Source: Pseudomonadota bacterium (GTDB taxonomy: Bacteria; Pseudomonadota; Gammaproteobacteria; Acidiferrobacterales; Acidiferrobacteraceae). Taken from it: a stretch of 64,000 nt of DNA. The notes beneath the pieces are model-generated. The model was given only the letters and a program-made list of their open reading frames with translations. It had not been told where the DNA came from and searched no databases. The stretch spans positions 23,377-87,376 of the forward strand of contig JAKARW010000002.1 of assembly GCA_021819125.1 (NCBI GenBank), given 5' to 3'. A program made the position numbers and the translations under genes. This document shows positions 20,074-28,087 of this stretch, in pieces (within the stretch, counting starts at the first letter, position 1; each line of letters starts with the position of its first letter).

Positions 20074-21215
20074 ATGGTCACCCCGATCAAGCGCGCGCGT
20101 TGAGTCTCGCCAAGAAAATCGCGCAGATCCTGGTCGCTCGGCGAGGTCTTGGTGCGGATGGTATGGGCCCGGATGAGAGGCACGATCCCGCGCGCCTGCT
20201 CACGGCTCAAGGTGATGCCGAGCTTGTCATAGACATAAGTCACGGCCTGCGAGCCCGAGTATTTTCCAAGCACGATGCGATGCGATCGGCCGACTTCCGC
20301 CGGGTCGAATCCCTGATAGGTCCGTACATCCTTCAAAAGCCCATCGACATGGATGCCGGCCTCGTGGGTAAAAACGGCGTCGCCCACCACGCTCTTTTGG
20401 GGAGGGGCCGGTCGGCCCGAGGCCCGGCCGACAAGCTCCGAGATCGTCGGCAGCTGTTTCATATCGATGCCGGTCGTGCGCCGGTAGATCACATGAAGCG
20501 CGAGCGCGACCTCTTCTAGGCTTGCGTTGCCGGCGCGCTCACCGAGGCCATTGACGGTCGTATTGACGTAGCGCGCGCCGGCAAGCACCGCCGCGAGCGT
20601 ATTGGCGGTCGCAAGGCCGAGATCGTCGTGCGCATGCATCTCGATCGGCAGGTCGGTGTTTGCCACGAGCGCATGGAGACGTTCGTGGGTGGTGAATGGA
20701 TCCAGCACCCCCAGGGTATCGGCAAACCGCAGACGCCAGGCACCGGCCTTTTGCGCCACCTCCGCCACGCGGTACAAAAAATCGGGATCGGCGCGCGAGG
20801 CATCCTCGGCGCCCACCGACACACTCATCCCGCGATCAACGGCGGTACCCACAAAACGCTCTACGGTCTTTAGCACCCACGCGCGGTTGCGTTTGAGTTT
20901 GTACGCCATATGAATGTCCGACACCGGAATGGATAGATGCACCAGGACGTTTCCGCAGAGGCTCGCGGCATCGAGGTCGGCGTGACACATGCGTGCCCAC
21001 ACCATGAGTCGGGCGCGCAGGCCAAGCGCGCCGATCGCGCGGATCGTTTCGCGCTCCTCGGGACTTAGAATCGGTATACCGACCTCCATCTCCGCCACCC
21101 CGGCCTTATCCAGGGCACAAGCGATGGCGATCTTCTCCTCGGCGCTAAAGACCACGCCTGCGGTCTGTTCGCCGTCGCGCAGCGTGGTATCGTTGATGCC
21201 GACGTTAAGATCCAT
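20070..21215 (-). CDS. nifV: homocitrate synthase NifV
   Basis: NifV (381 aa) condenses acetyl-CoA and 2-oxoglutarate to (R)-homocitrate, the organic ligand of FeMo-co. DRE-TIM motif INDTTLRDGEQTAGVVFS at the N-terminus; later MHAHDDLGLATANTLAA (metal-binding His pair) and NTTVNGLGERAGNASLEE are typical. Start at the ATG at 21215 (MDLNVG); 20 further codons upstream are leader. First gene of nifVW-fixABCX, 37 bases after the -12 element, so the leader is short. Confidence 0.94.
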   Translation of the reverse strand: MDLNVGINDTTLRDGEQTAGVVFSAEEKIAIACALDKAGVAEMEVGIPILSPEERETIRAIGALGLRARLMVWARMCHADLDAASLCGNVLVHLSIPVSDIHMAYKLKRNRAWVLKTVERFVGTAVDRGMSVSVGAEDASRADPDFLYRVAEVAQKAGAWRLRFADTLGVLDPFTTHERLHALVANTDLPIEMHAHDDLGLATANTLAAVLAGARYVNTTVNGLGERAGNASLEEVALALHVIYRRTTGIDMKQLPTISELVGRASGRPAPPQKSVVGDAVFTHEAGIHVDGLLKDVRTYQGFDPAEVGRSHRIVLGKYSGSQAVTYVYDKLGITLSREQARGIVPLIRAHTIRTKTSPSDQDLRDFLGETQRARLIGVTI

Positions 21216-21251
21216 GGCGTAAGCCCTCAAAGCCGTTCGTAGATCACCAAT

Positions 21252-21267
21252 AGCAAGGGCCATGCCA
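21252..21267 (-). promoter_or_regulatory. sigma-54 promoter of nifVW-fixABCX
   Basis: Minus-strand TGGCATG-GCCC-TTGCT, full consensus. Predicted start near 21241, about 26 bases before the nifV ATG. Confidence 0.9.
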
Positions 21268-21328
21268 AGGGCCAAAGCGCCATAAAACCGCGGCGCGGCG
21301 CCGATCGCGCCTTGGCAAATGATGAAGG

Positions 21329-21344
21329 TGTCGGTTTTGCGACC
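21329..21344. promoter_or_regulatory. near-consensus NifA site (TGT-N10-ACC) upstream of nifV
   Basis: TGTCGGTTTTGCGACC differs from the TGT-N10-ACA consensus only in the last base. It lies 24 bp from an exact site, on the promoter side. A second variant of this exact type occurs at 23982. Confidence 0.5.
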
Positions 21345-21352
21345 TACGCGCG

Positions 21353-21368
21353 TGTCGGTAAGCCGACA
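21353..21368. promoter_or_regulatory. NifA upstream activator sequence (nifV)
   Basis: TGTCGGTAAGCCGACA, an exact TGT-N10-ACA with an extended palindrome TGTCGG/CCGACA, 86-101 bp upstream of the nifV sigma-54 promoter. Confidence 0.8.
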
Positions 21369-21546
21369 GGGTGCGGGGCCCGGATGACGCCGGGTTCCGC
21401 TCAGTGGAATCTATCGTGAGATGCGCCGCCTTCGTCGGAAATGGCAATAATGGCGGACGGCGACCAGGAAAGCGCGTAATCGGCGGCGAGCGACGGCGCA
21501 CGGCGCGAGACTCGCCGCGCACACCAGGCGCCGGTGCGCGCCGGTC

Positions 21547-21954
21547 TCAGGCGACGCGACTTGCGTCGGGCGCGGCCTCGTGTTTGGCGCGGTAATCCGC
21601 GACCGCCGCGCGGATGGCATCCTCGGCCAGGACCGAGCAGTGGATCTTGACCGGCGGCAGCGCCAGTTCATCGGCTATCGCCTGGTTACTGATCGTCAAG
21701 GCCTCCGCCAAGGTCCGCCCCTTCAGCCACTCGGTCGTGAGGGAACTCGCGGCGATCGCGCTTCCACAGCCGTAGGTCTTAAACCGAGCCTCGGCGATGA
21801 CGCCGCGGTCGTCCACACGAATCTGCAGACGCATGACATCCCCGCAGGCCGGTGCCCCGACCATGCCTGTTCCGACGGCATCATCGTTTTTGTCGAACCC
21901 CCCGACGTTACGGGGGTTTTCGTAATGATCGAGTACCTTATCGCCATAACTCAT
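21547..21954 (-). CDS. nifU: Fe-S scaffold NifU (short, IscU-type)
   Basis: A 135-aa scaffold with cluster ligands C37 (APACGD), C63 (YGCGSAIAASS) and C106 (VKIHCSVLAEDA), and the assembly Asp D39. It is only the IscU-like N-terminal module: the central [2Fe-2S] and C-terminal NifU domains of full NifU are absent. The position in its own NifA/sigma-54 unit nonetheless marks it as a nitrogenase scaffold partner of NifS. Start ATG at 21954 with AGGAGATTAACCACC upstream; a 101-codon upstream open frame covers the promoter and is not coding. Confidence 0.9.
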   Translation of the reverse strand: MSYGDKVLDHYENPRNVGGFDKNDDAVGTGMVGAPACGDVMRLQIRVDDRGVIAEARFKTYGCGSAIAASSLTTEWLKGRTLAEALTISNQAIADELALPPVKIHCSVLAEDAIRAAVADYRAKHEAAPDASRVA

Positions 21955-22086
21955 GGTGGTTAATCTCCTGCAAACGATACGTGGGCCGCGCGGGGGCCGG
22001 AGGCGGTATAAGGTGGGGCCTGCAGATCGGCCATCATTGCGCCCGGTGCCGTCATACCGTCCGCAGGCTCCACGCCGTACGTGAGG

Positions 22087-22102
22087 GGCAAATCCCGTGC
22101 CA
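22087..22102 (-). promoter_or_regulatory. sigma-54 promoter of nifU
   Basis: Minus-strand TGGCACG-GGAT-TTGCC; only the final base departs from TGGCAYR-N4-TTGCW. Predicted start near 22076, about 120 bases before the nifU ATG. Confidence 0.85.
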
Positions 22103-22134
22103 CTTAAAAAAGCCAGCCCGCGTGAGGCCCGGCC

Positions 22135-22150
22135 TGTCGGCTCATCGACA
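22135..22150. promoter_or_regulatory. NifA upstream activator sequence A (nifU-nifA)
   Basis: TGTCGGCTCATCGACA, exact TGT-N10-ACA, 33-48 bp upstream of the nifU promoter, close for an enhancer. Confidence 0.7.
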
Positions 22151-22174
22151 ATACCCGTACATAATGTCCGTGTT

Positions 22175-22190
22175 TGTCGCATACGAGACA
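22175..22190. promoter_or_regulatory. NifA upstream activator sequence B (nifU-nifA)
   Basis: TGTCGCATACGAGACA, exact TGT-N10-ACA, 73-88 bp upstream of the nifU promoter and about 92 bp from a degenerate sigma-54-like element facing nifA. It is centred 40 bp from site A, the same spacing as the two nifH sites. Confidence 0.75.
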
Positions 22191-22281
22191 AACCCCGGGG
22201 CGGATAGGCCGAAACCACGGATGGTCCGTTGGGGCCGCAAGCGGCGGGTAAACACACTCGATAGGGGCAACAGCAAGACTT

Positions 22282-22297
22282 GGGGACACATCTTGCA
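22282..22297 (+). promoter_or_regulatory. degenerate sigma-54-like element upstream of nifA
   Basis: GGGGACA-CATC-TTGCA keeps the essential GG and GC doublets at the right spacing, but positions 1 and 4 of the -24 box are wrong. It lies 69 bases before the nifA ATG. Could give weak autoactivation; equally could be chance, with nifA driven by an unseen sigma-70 promoter. Confidence 0.35.
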
Positions 22298-22365
22298 AGC
22301 GGTACGTAAATTGCCTGATGTCGCGCTAGAATCGGAAATCAGGGGTGTCTGATGGGAATGGAGTC

Positions 22366-23973
22366 ATGACCAAGCGGCCAGAAACGAATGCGCCAAGGCA
22401 GATGCTCGCCATGTACGAGATCAGTAAGGCCCTCAACTCCTGCACCGACCTCGCCAAAAATTTGCGGGCGACCCTCGAAATCCTGGCGTCTTATCTGCAC
22501 ATGCAGCGCGGCATGGTGGCGCTCGTGCAGGACGACGGGGCCTTGCAGACGGTGAGCGCCCACGGCCTGAGCCGTCAAGAGAAGGACCGCGGGCGCTACC
22601 TGAGGGGCGAAGGCATCATCGGACGGGTCCTGAAGACCGGTCTGCCCATGGTCATACCGGACGTGGCCGACGAACCGTTGTTTTTGAACCGCACGCAGTC
22701 GCGGGATCTCGGCGAGGGGAGCGCGATCGCATTCATCTGCGTGCCGATCAAGGTGGATCGCGAGACAGTCGGGGTATTGAGTGTGGACCGCGAGGCCGAT
22801 GCCGGACAGCGGGCCACGCGCTTTGAACAGGACGTGCGCTTCCTGAAGATGGTCACGATCCTGATCGGACACGCAGTCAAGCAAAACCGCGTGATCGCCG
22901 CCGAACGCGCCGAGCTGTTGTCGGAAAAACATCGACTCGAGACCGCCTTGAAGGGCCGCTACAGCATCGACAACGTGATCGGCCATGGCAAGCGCATGCA
23001 AGAGGTGTTCGCGGAGGTCCACAAAGTGGCGCCGGGGCGCGCCACCGTGCTTTTGCGCGGCGAATCGGGGACCGGAAAGGAGATGATCGCGCGCGCCATT
23101 CATTATCTGAGCCCACGCAAGGACAAGCCCTTCGTGCGCGTTAATTGCGCGGCGCTCACCGAGACCCTGCTCGAATCCGAACTCTTCGGCCACGAAAAGG
23201 GGGCCTTCACCGGCGCCTCGCAAGAGCGCAAAGGGCGCTTTGAATCCGCGCACGGCGGTACGCTCTTTTTAGACGAGATCGGTGAGATCTCGCCGGCCTT
23301 CCAGACAAAGCTCTTGCGCGTGCTCCAGGAGCGTGAATTCGAACGGGTCGGCGGCAACAAGTCGATTCGGGTCGACGTGCGCCTGATATGCGCCACCAAC
23401 CGCGACCTGGAAGCGGCGATCGCCGATGGCACGTTCCGCGAAGACCTCTACTATCGCATCAATGTCGTGGCGATCTTCCTGCCGCCGTTGCGCGAGCGCC
23501 ACGAGGACATCCCGTTTTTGGTCGAGCATTGCCTCGAGAAATTCAACCGGGAGAACGGCCGGCGGGTGCGCATAGCGCCGGAGGCTATGCGCACCCTCCT
23601 GCAATGCAACTGGACCGGCAACGTGCGCGAGCTCGAAAACTGCGTGGAGCGCTCCGCAACCATGGCGCAAGGCGAGGTCATCGAACTTCCGGACCTCTCC
23701 TGTCAGCAGGGGAAGTGCTTTTCGGGGGTGCTGCAGGAAGGCTTTGGCGCCAAAGGCGCGGCCCATTCCCTGGCCCGCATGGACGCGCGCCCCGGTGTGC
23801 CGGCCATGGGGAGCGACGCCGCGCCGCCTCCGGGCTCCGAGCGCGAACGCCTGATCTGGGCCCTCGAGCAATGCGGATGGGTCCAGGCGAAGGCCGCGCG
23901 TCTTCTCAACCTCACGCCACGACAGGTCGGCTACGCCTTGAAAAAGCATGCCATCCCGCTGCGACGCCTCTAA
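22366..23973 (+). CDS. nifA: nif-specific sigma-54 activator NifA
   Basis: NifA (535 aa) activates sigma-54 promoters of the nif genes. Domains: N-terminal GAF about 20-165; AAA+ with Walker A GESGTGKE at 232-239, GAFTGA loop at 279-284 and Walker B LFLDEIGE at 300-307; linker; Fis-type helix-turn-helix at the C-terminus ([20 protein letters not shown]). Cysteines C414, C426, C446 and C451 give exactly C-X11-C-X19-C-X4-C, the pattern of oxygen-sensitive NifA proteins; no nifL is present. Start at the ATG with GGGAATGGAG upstream; a GTG seven codons earlier is possible. Confidence 0.96.
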   Translation: MTKRPETNAPRQMLAMYEISKALNSCTDLAKNLRATLEILASYLHMQRGMVALVQDDGALQTVSAHGLSRQEKDRGRYLRGEGIIGRVLKTGLPMVIPDVADEPLFLNRTQSRDLGEGSAIAFICVPIKVDRETVGVLSVDREADAGQRATRFEQDVRFLKMVTILIGHAVKQNRVIAAERAELLSEKHRLETALKGRYSIDNVIGHGKRMQEVFAEVHKVAPGRATVLLRGESGTGKEMIARAIHYLSPRKDKPFVRVNCAALTETLLESELFGHEKGAFTGASQERKGRFESAHGGTLFLDEIGEISPAFQTKLLRVLQEREFERVGGNKSIRVDVRLICATNRDLEAAIADGTFREDLYYRINVVAIFLPPLRERHEDIPFLVEHCLEKFNRENGRRVRIAPEAMRTLLQCNWTGNVRELENCVERSATMAQGEVIELPDLSCQQGKCFSGVLQEGFGAKGAAHSLARMDARPGVPAMGSDAAPPPGSERERLIWALEQCGWVQAKAARLLNLTPRQVGYALKKHAIPLRRL

Positions 23974-23982
23974 CCGAGTCAT

Positions 23983-24002
23983 GTCGGAAAGCCGACCTTT
24001 TT
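23983..24002 (+). terminator. probable rho-independent terminator after nifA
   Basis: GTCGG-AAAG-CCGAC followed by CTTTTT, 10 bases after the nifA stop. The same palindrome (with the preceding T) is TGT-N10-ACC, so it may double as a variant NifA site for the promoter at 24081. Confidence 0.65.
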
Positions 24003-24080
24003 GCGTGCACCGTGTCAGCCGCGTCGCAAAACGCACGCGCCATGTACGGCAAAGACCGCCGCACGCGCACGAATCGGGCC

Positions 24081-24096
24081 TGGTACGCTCATTGCT
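24081..24096 (+). promoter_or_regulatory. sigma-54 promoter of LRV protein gene
   Basis: TGGTACG-CTCA-TTGCT; one mismatch (C to T at position 4) from TGGCAYR-N4-TTGCW. Lies 90 bases before the ATG of the LRV gene. Confidence 0.7.
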
Positions 24097-24186
24097 TGGG
24101 AATAGCGAGATCGCAAAGACCGGCGCGCCCCGGGGCGTAACGGGGCGTTTCTCGCAATGTAAGCGGCCTTAACGCGGAGGTGACCC

Positions 24187-24819
24187 ATGACGACGGACAA
24201 AACGACCTGCGCGGTAAGACATGATTCCGGCCTAGGGAAGGAATGCGTGGATTGCCGCATCCGCGGGGCCCCGTGGCCGGCCCAGTGCCATCCAGGATCC
24301 ATGTGTCCATTTGCCCGCCGCACTATGGGCGTCCACCGCTTTTTCCGGGGCAACCCCTCGTTTGGCACGCGTTGCGCCACCCCCGAGTGGCCCGATCGAG
24401 TCCGCCGGGCGGCCGTCGCTCGCGCCCACCCCTATTACGCCTCGGAACTTCTCCACGACCCGGACCGGCATGTACGCCGCCAAGCGGTCAAGCGCGCGCC
24501 GCTTGGCCAGATCTTGCCGCTGCGCGAGGATGCCTGCGCGCTCGTGCGGGTTGCGGTGGCGCGCCGACTGTTCGGAAGCGATCTCATCATCATGATGGAC
24601 GATCCGGATCTTACCGTCCGACGCATCGTGGCTTCGCGCGTCACAACACACATGCTGCCGCTCATGCTCGGCGACAACGACCCCCATGTCCGACGGGTCC
24701 TGGCGCGACGCATAGACGCATTTTGGCTTACGGTCCTTGCCGAGGATCCCACGGCCGACGTCCGAGCGATCGTAGCCGGCCGCCTGCAATGGGCCGTGTC
24801 GGCGATGTGCTCGGATTAG
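24187..24819 (+). CDS. LRV iron-sulfur protein (4Fe-4S plus leucine-rich-repeat variant)
   Basis: A 210-aa protein with an N-terminal cysteine cluster (C20 and C23 in ECVDC, then one Cys in WPAQCHPG and one in MCPF) and, from about residue 65, repeats of about 24 aa with V-R-R-x-V/L-A-R motifs. This matches the LRV protein of Azotobacter, whose crystal structure shows a 4Fe-4S domain capping an alpha/3-10 solenoid and whose gene lies in the nif region. Function unknown. ATG at 24187 with GGAGGTGACCC upstream. Directly after nifA, with its own sigma-54-like promoter. Confidence 0.88.
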   Translation: MTTDKTTCAVRHDSGLGKECVDCRIRGAPWPAQCHPGSMCPFARRTMGVHRFFRGNPSFGTRCATPEWPDRVRRAAVARAHPYYASELLHDPDRHVRRQAVKRAPLGQILPLREDACALVRVAVARRLFGSDLIIMMDDPDLTVRRIVASRVTTHMLPLMLGDNDPHVRRVLARRIDAFWLTVLAEDPTADVRAIVAGRLQWAVSAMCSD

Positions 24820-24901
24820 ACCATGTGCCGGTTTGCGTCCTCGCATGGCCGGGGCGGGCAACGAACCGGCCGCGACCGGCCGCACGTCGGGTGGCCTGAC
24901 C

Positions 24902-25276
24902 GTGAATGACGCCCGCCACGGTGGGAAAGCGTCCCCGAATCATGTGGCGGCGCCCCCCATCCATCCCAACGATGTCGACAGGCGGCGTATCCTACGACTG
25001 CTGAAGAACCGCCGTCGTTACCGCTACGTCACGCCCACGGTGCTGCCTGGCCCCGAAGGCTACATCGTACGCAGCCCTTGCTGTTCACGCACGGTCGATC
25101 ACACCGGGGGCATCATAGACGTCGCCTGGCTACGCTTTCGCAGCGGCCATAACGTCTGGCATCTCTACCGGCGCGACCACGTCACCGATGCGTGGGTGAT
25201 CCAAAGCGCCCAGCCAAGCCTTGTCGAGGCCGTAGCCGAGCTTAACGCCGACCCCGCCCGCGTTTTCTGGACGTGA
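24902..25276 (+). CDS. small protein after the LRV gene (DUF3024-like C-terminus?)
   Basis: About 124 aa from a GTG at 24902; an in-frame ATG at 24845 would add 19 residues. Visible: a basic RRRILRLLKNRRRYRYV helix, a SPCCSR dicysteine, then IDVAWLRFRSGHNVWHLYRRD and a terminal LNADPARVFW. The second half resembles DUF3024-type sequences from memory (VWxLYxRD ... DPxxxFW). Probably cotranscribed with the LRV gene. No function is assigned. Confidence 0.6.
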   Translation: MNDARHGGKASPNHVAAPPIHPNDVDRRRILRLLKNRRRYRYVTPTVLPGPEGYIVRSPCCSRTVDHTGGIIDVAWLRFRSGHNVWHLYRRDHVTDAWVIQSAQPSLVEAVAELNADPARVFWT

Positions 25277-25395
25277 GATGGCATAATATCGAACAGGCTT
25301 GGGATTCCCCATCAAGTCGCGGGGGCGAGGTCGGTTTCGTATTGACCGGCCTCACGAGAATTCTTAAGATGGGAAATTGATCCTTCTTGCGGTAA

Positions 25396-26049
25396 TTGAG
25401 CGTGCGTCTTTCGGTCGTCTTCGTCTTTCTTATGCTTGCCGCCCCCGTAAGTTTCGCAAAGACCCTGGGTACCGTGAAAAAGCCCGCCATGCCCATGGCG
25501 ATGGCAGACGGCGAGATGCATGTCGTGGCTCCGACGATCCCCTGGGCGCAGGCCAAAACCGCGTGGCAGTCTTCGCGAAAAACAGGTGAGCGTCATGGGT
25601 CCGATGCCGTTATGTTTCCCGGCAAGAAGGTGGTGATCACCGTGATCGCCAACGCCCCGCACCACCCGGACATGAGCTTCGAGGCCGGGGGCCTCACGAA
25701 CCCCACGCTCTGTGTGTCGCAAGGGGCGCATGTCACCCTGAGACTCATCAACATGGACTATGGTCCGGGCATGGCCCATGGTCTTGTCATCACCTCGGCC
25801 AGCCCCCCCTATCCGCTCCAGATCGGGCGGCACCCGCCCGCCATGCTGGCTCGTATCGGTGCATTGGCGCCGCGGTCTAGCATTCACCTGCGCGATGCGC
25901 ATTATGCCAAGGCCACGGTCCACTTCGTCGCGCGGCGCGCGGGCACGTACTACTACGTCTGCCCCATTCCCGGCCACGCCTTGGCGTTCCACATGTATGG
26001 GCGCCTTATCGTGACCCCGTCGCCTTCGCGGATGCCCCCTCGATGTTGA
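25396..26049 (+). CDS. rusticyanin-like periplasmic cupredoxin
   Basis: A 217-aa type I copper protein with an N-terminal signal peptide (hydrophobic residues about 4-20, cut near SFA-K). The C-terminal half matches rusticyanin: a NPTLCVSQGAHVTLRLIN strand, the first His ligand near H128 (MAHG), then GTYYYVCPIPGHA with C189 and H194. Rusticyanin has Met five residues after that His; here position +5 is His and Met follows at +6. Rusticyanin carries electrons in acidophilic Fe(II) oxidation. The start codon is TTG at 25396 or GTG at 25402; neither has a strong ribosome site. Its 3' end overlaps the convergent DUF1641 gene by 44 bases. Confidence 0.8.
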   Translation: MSVRLSVVFVFLMLAAPVSFAKTLGTVKKPAMPMAMADGEMHVVAPTIPWAQAKTAWQSSRKTGERHGSDAVMFPGKKVVITVIANAPHHPDMSFEAGGLTNPTLCVSQGAHVTLRLINMDYGPGMAHGLVITSASPPYPLQIGRHPPAMLARIGALAPRSSIHLRDAHYAKATVHFVARRAGTYYYVCPIPGHALAFHMYGRLIVTPSPSRMPPRC

Positions 26050-26656
26050 GGACGCGGCGCCCATAGAGCAGCAGCGCCTGCAAGGCCCTTTGATTGTCGG
26101 CGTCCTTAAGAAGAGTCCACAGTCCGGCCAGTCCGCCGCCTGGATGCGGGGCTTGGGCTAGCTCCTCCTGAAGTCGCTTGCTGCCCTTCGCCGCGTCCGG
26201 CAGAACACCGCTTGCCGCCACACACTCGAAGAGGTCGAGCAGTGGCGGCAGAGCCTTTAGGGTACGATCGACGAGCGCGGGGGTAAGACGCTCCTCCAGC
26301 CGCTCCCATATGCGGGCATAGCGGCCATCGTCGACGCGCGTGACATGATCCAGGACGGTCATGGTCTGGCTTGCAAGACCGACGAGTCTCGTCACGAGGT
26401 CGTCGGTCAAGGCGTCCTCGGCCGCCCCCACGAGGCGGGCCAGCCGCGCCAGCCGGGCGAGATCGCCGGAGGCCGCGAGTTCACCTATAAGCGGCAAGAC
26501 CTCCGAGATATGATGGCGCTGCAGATCGTCCAGCATATCGAGTCCCTGGCTCGCCGCCTGAGTGAGGCGACCCACCATCTCGTCGGTCAATGTCTCGAAT
26601 CCGGCCTCGATCAGGACGGCGGCCGCACTTTCCACGTTCGCGTTATCGGTAGACAT
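26006..26656 (-). CDS. DUF1641 protein linked to SQR-like oxidoreductase
   Basis: A 216-aa helical, Leu/Ala-rich soluble protein of the DUF1641 type; repeated LDMLDDLQ, GLASQTMTVLDHV and LPPLLDLFECVAASG segments are characteristic. Such proteins accompany sulfide:quinone-reductase-like or formate-dehydrogenase genes; possibly an adaptor, function not established. ATG with GGAGCGACTGCC upstream, 12 bases after the SQR-like gene. Last gene of the dsrE-tusA-sqr operon. Confidence 0.8.
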   Translation of the reverse strand: MSTDNANVESAAAVLIEAGFETLTDEMVGRLTQAASQGLDMLDDLQRHHISEVLPLIGELAASGDLARLARLARLVGAAEDALTDDLVTRLVGLASQTMTVLDHVTRVDDGRYARIWERLEERLTPALVDRTLKALPPLLDLFECVAASGVLPDAAKGSKRLQEELAQAPHPGGGLAGLWTLLKDADNQRALQALLLYGRRVLNIEGASAKATGSR

Positions 26657-26668
26657 GGCAGTCGCTCC

Positions 26669-27805
26669 TTACAACAGGCCGCGTACGCTGTTCCAGTACA
26701 AGCGATTGTAAGCGAGCTTGAACCAGTGGATGGCGCGTGTCGGGGGCCGGGGCTGGGGGGGATTCTTGTAGTCGAATGACGCATAGGTGGCGCGATCCTT
26801 GCCAGCCTCTATGAAGCAAAAGACCTTGCCTTCATAGGTGCGCATGGCCCCGCCCTGGGTGGCGAGCCGCGCGAGATTTTCGCCCAACACTTCGGCCTCG
26901 TAATGCGCCGTGGAGCCGGCCTTGCTGATCGGCAGATTCGTGGTGTCGCCGAGCACAAACACATTCTCGCGGCCCTCCATGGCGAGGGTCGCGCGATTGG
27001 TGGGTATCCATCCCGAGGTCCCGAGCTTATTCTGCTCTATGACCTCCATACCCTTATGGGGCGGAACGGCTATCAGAAGGTCAAACTCCACGACGCTCCC
27101 CTCTTCGCTATGCACGCGCTTTTGGACCCCGTCGACCTCCTTGGCGTTGAACAGCGTCTCGTACCGCACGCCCATGCGATCGAACTCCGGGGCCGCCCAC
27201 TTGGCGACATTCTCCAGGGAATGGATGCGGCCTATGGGGTAGGTATAGGTAAAGCTCACCTTGTCTAGCAACTCGCGGTCTTTGAAATAATCGTACATCA
27301 TAAAAGTGAGCTCGAGCGGCACCATGGGGCACTTATGCGGCACCCCGGTCACGATGGCGATCCGCCCCCCCTCGAAGGTCCTCAAGGCCTCGGCGGTCTT
27401 TACGGCCGCATCCTCCGTATACACATGATGGGCGTTTTCCATGAGGCCGGGAACGGAGGCTGGCACGGGACGCGAGCCCGTACATATCGCGAGATAGTCA
27501 TAACCGTAAGTCTTGCCGCTCTTTGCCTTGACCTCGTTATGATCGAGATCGAAGGACTCCACCGGATCGACATGAAAATGAATGGTCGGGTCGAGCAGGG
27601 TCTTTTGATCGACATAGAGCTCCGATGGGGCCATCTTGCCGAATGCGACATAGAGCAGGCCTGGCTGATACATGTGGCGGGCGCTAGCCGAGAGTAGGGT
27701 CACCGACGCGCGCGCGCTGTCGATCTCATGGCGAAGCCTGCGCGCAAGATTGTTCGCCAAGATCGTGCCACCCGTCCCGCCGCCTACTATGAGTATTCTT
27801 TTCAT
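26669..27805 (-). CDS. sqr: sulfide:quinone oxidoreductase-like flavoprotein
   Basis: A 378-aa FAD protein of the SQR/FCSD family: N-terminal IVGGGTGGTILANNLA, central ICTGSRPVP, C-terminal FVLGDTTNLPISKAGS. Candidate redox cysteines are C159 in PHKCPMVPLE, the conserved SQR position, and C330 in KVFCFIEAG. The usual product is oxidation of sulfide to polysulfide with electrons to quinone at the inner membrane. With TusA and DsrE alongside, it may generate or process protein-bound sulfane sulfur. Which SQR type it is cannot be settled by eye. Confidence 0.85.
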   Translation of the reverse strand: MKRILIVGGGTGGTILANNLARRLRHEIDSARASVTLLSASARHMYQPGLLYVAFGKMAPSELYVDQKTLLDPTIHFHVDPVESFDLDHNEVKAKSGKTYGYDYLAICTGSRPVPASVPGLMENAHHVYTEDAAVKTAEALRTFEGGRIAIVTGVPHKCPMVPLELTFMMYDYFKDRELLDKVSFTYTYPIGRIHSLENVAKWAAPEFDRMGVRYETLFNAKEVDGVQKRVHSEEGSVVEFDLLIAVPPHKGMEVIEQNKLGTSGWIPTNRATLAMEGRENVFVLGDTTNLPISKAGSTAHYEAEVLGENLARLATQGGAMRTYEGKVFCFIEAGKDRATYASFDYKNPPQPRPPTRAIHWFKLAYNRLYWNSVRGLL

Positions 27806-27841
27806 AAGTTTATAACTCCTCCCGCCTTCGACATGAAGACG

Positions 27842-28072
27842 TCATTTGGCCTTGCGCACGCGCAGGTGGTAGACACCACCCTCCTCGGAACTGGATACCA
27901 GGGTGTGGCCGACCTTTTTGATCCACTCCGGGATATCCTCGGCCGACCCCCGGTCCGTAGACAGAACCTCGAGCTCTTCGCCCACGCGTGCCGCCTTCAT
28001 CGCGGCGATCAATTCCATAAGAGGCCCGGGGCAAAAGCTCCCCCGGGCATCGACGATCGTGGCTTCACTCAT
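27842..28072 (-). CDS. tusA: sulfur carrier TusA
   Basis: TusA (76 aa) with the CPGPL motif, C14 being the persulfide carrier, in DARGSFCPGPLMELIAAM, and the IPEWIKKVGH helix. It relays sulfane sulfur between DsrE-type proteins and cytoplasmic sulfur-oxidising enzymes. Lies 15 bases after dsrE and 36 before the sqr-like gene, a dsrE-tusA pairing typical of sulfur oxidisers. Confidence 0.93.
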   Translation of the reverse strand: MSEATIVDARGSFCPGPLMELIAAMKAARVGEELEVLSTDRGSAEDIPEWIKKVGHTLVSSSEEGGVYHLRVRKAK

Positions 28073-28087
28073 CAGTTTCCCTTCCCT

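Noticed and set aside
25277-25300. TGGCATA upstream of the rusticyanin-like gene as a sigma-54 -24 box
   Set aside because: The -12 position reads CGAA instead of TTGC, so the element is not a promoter.
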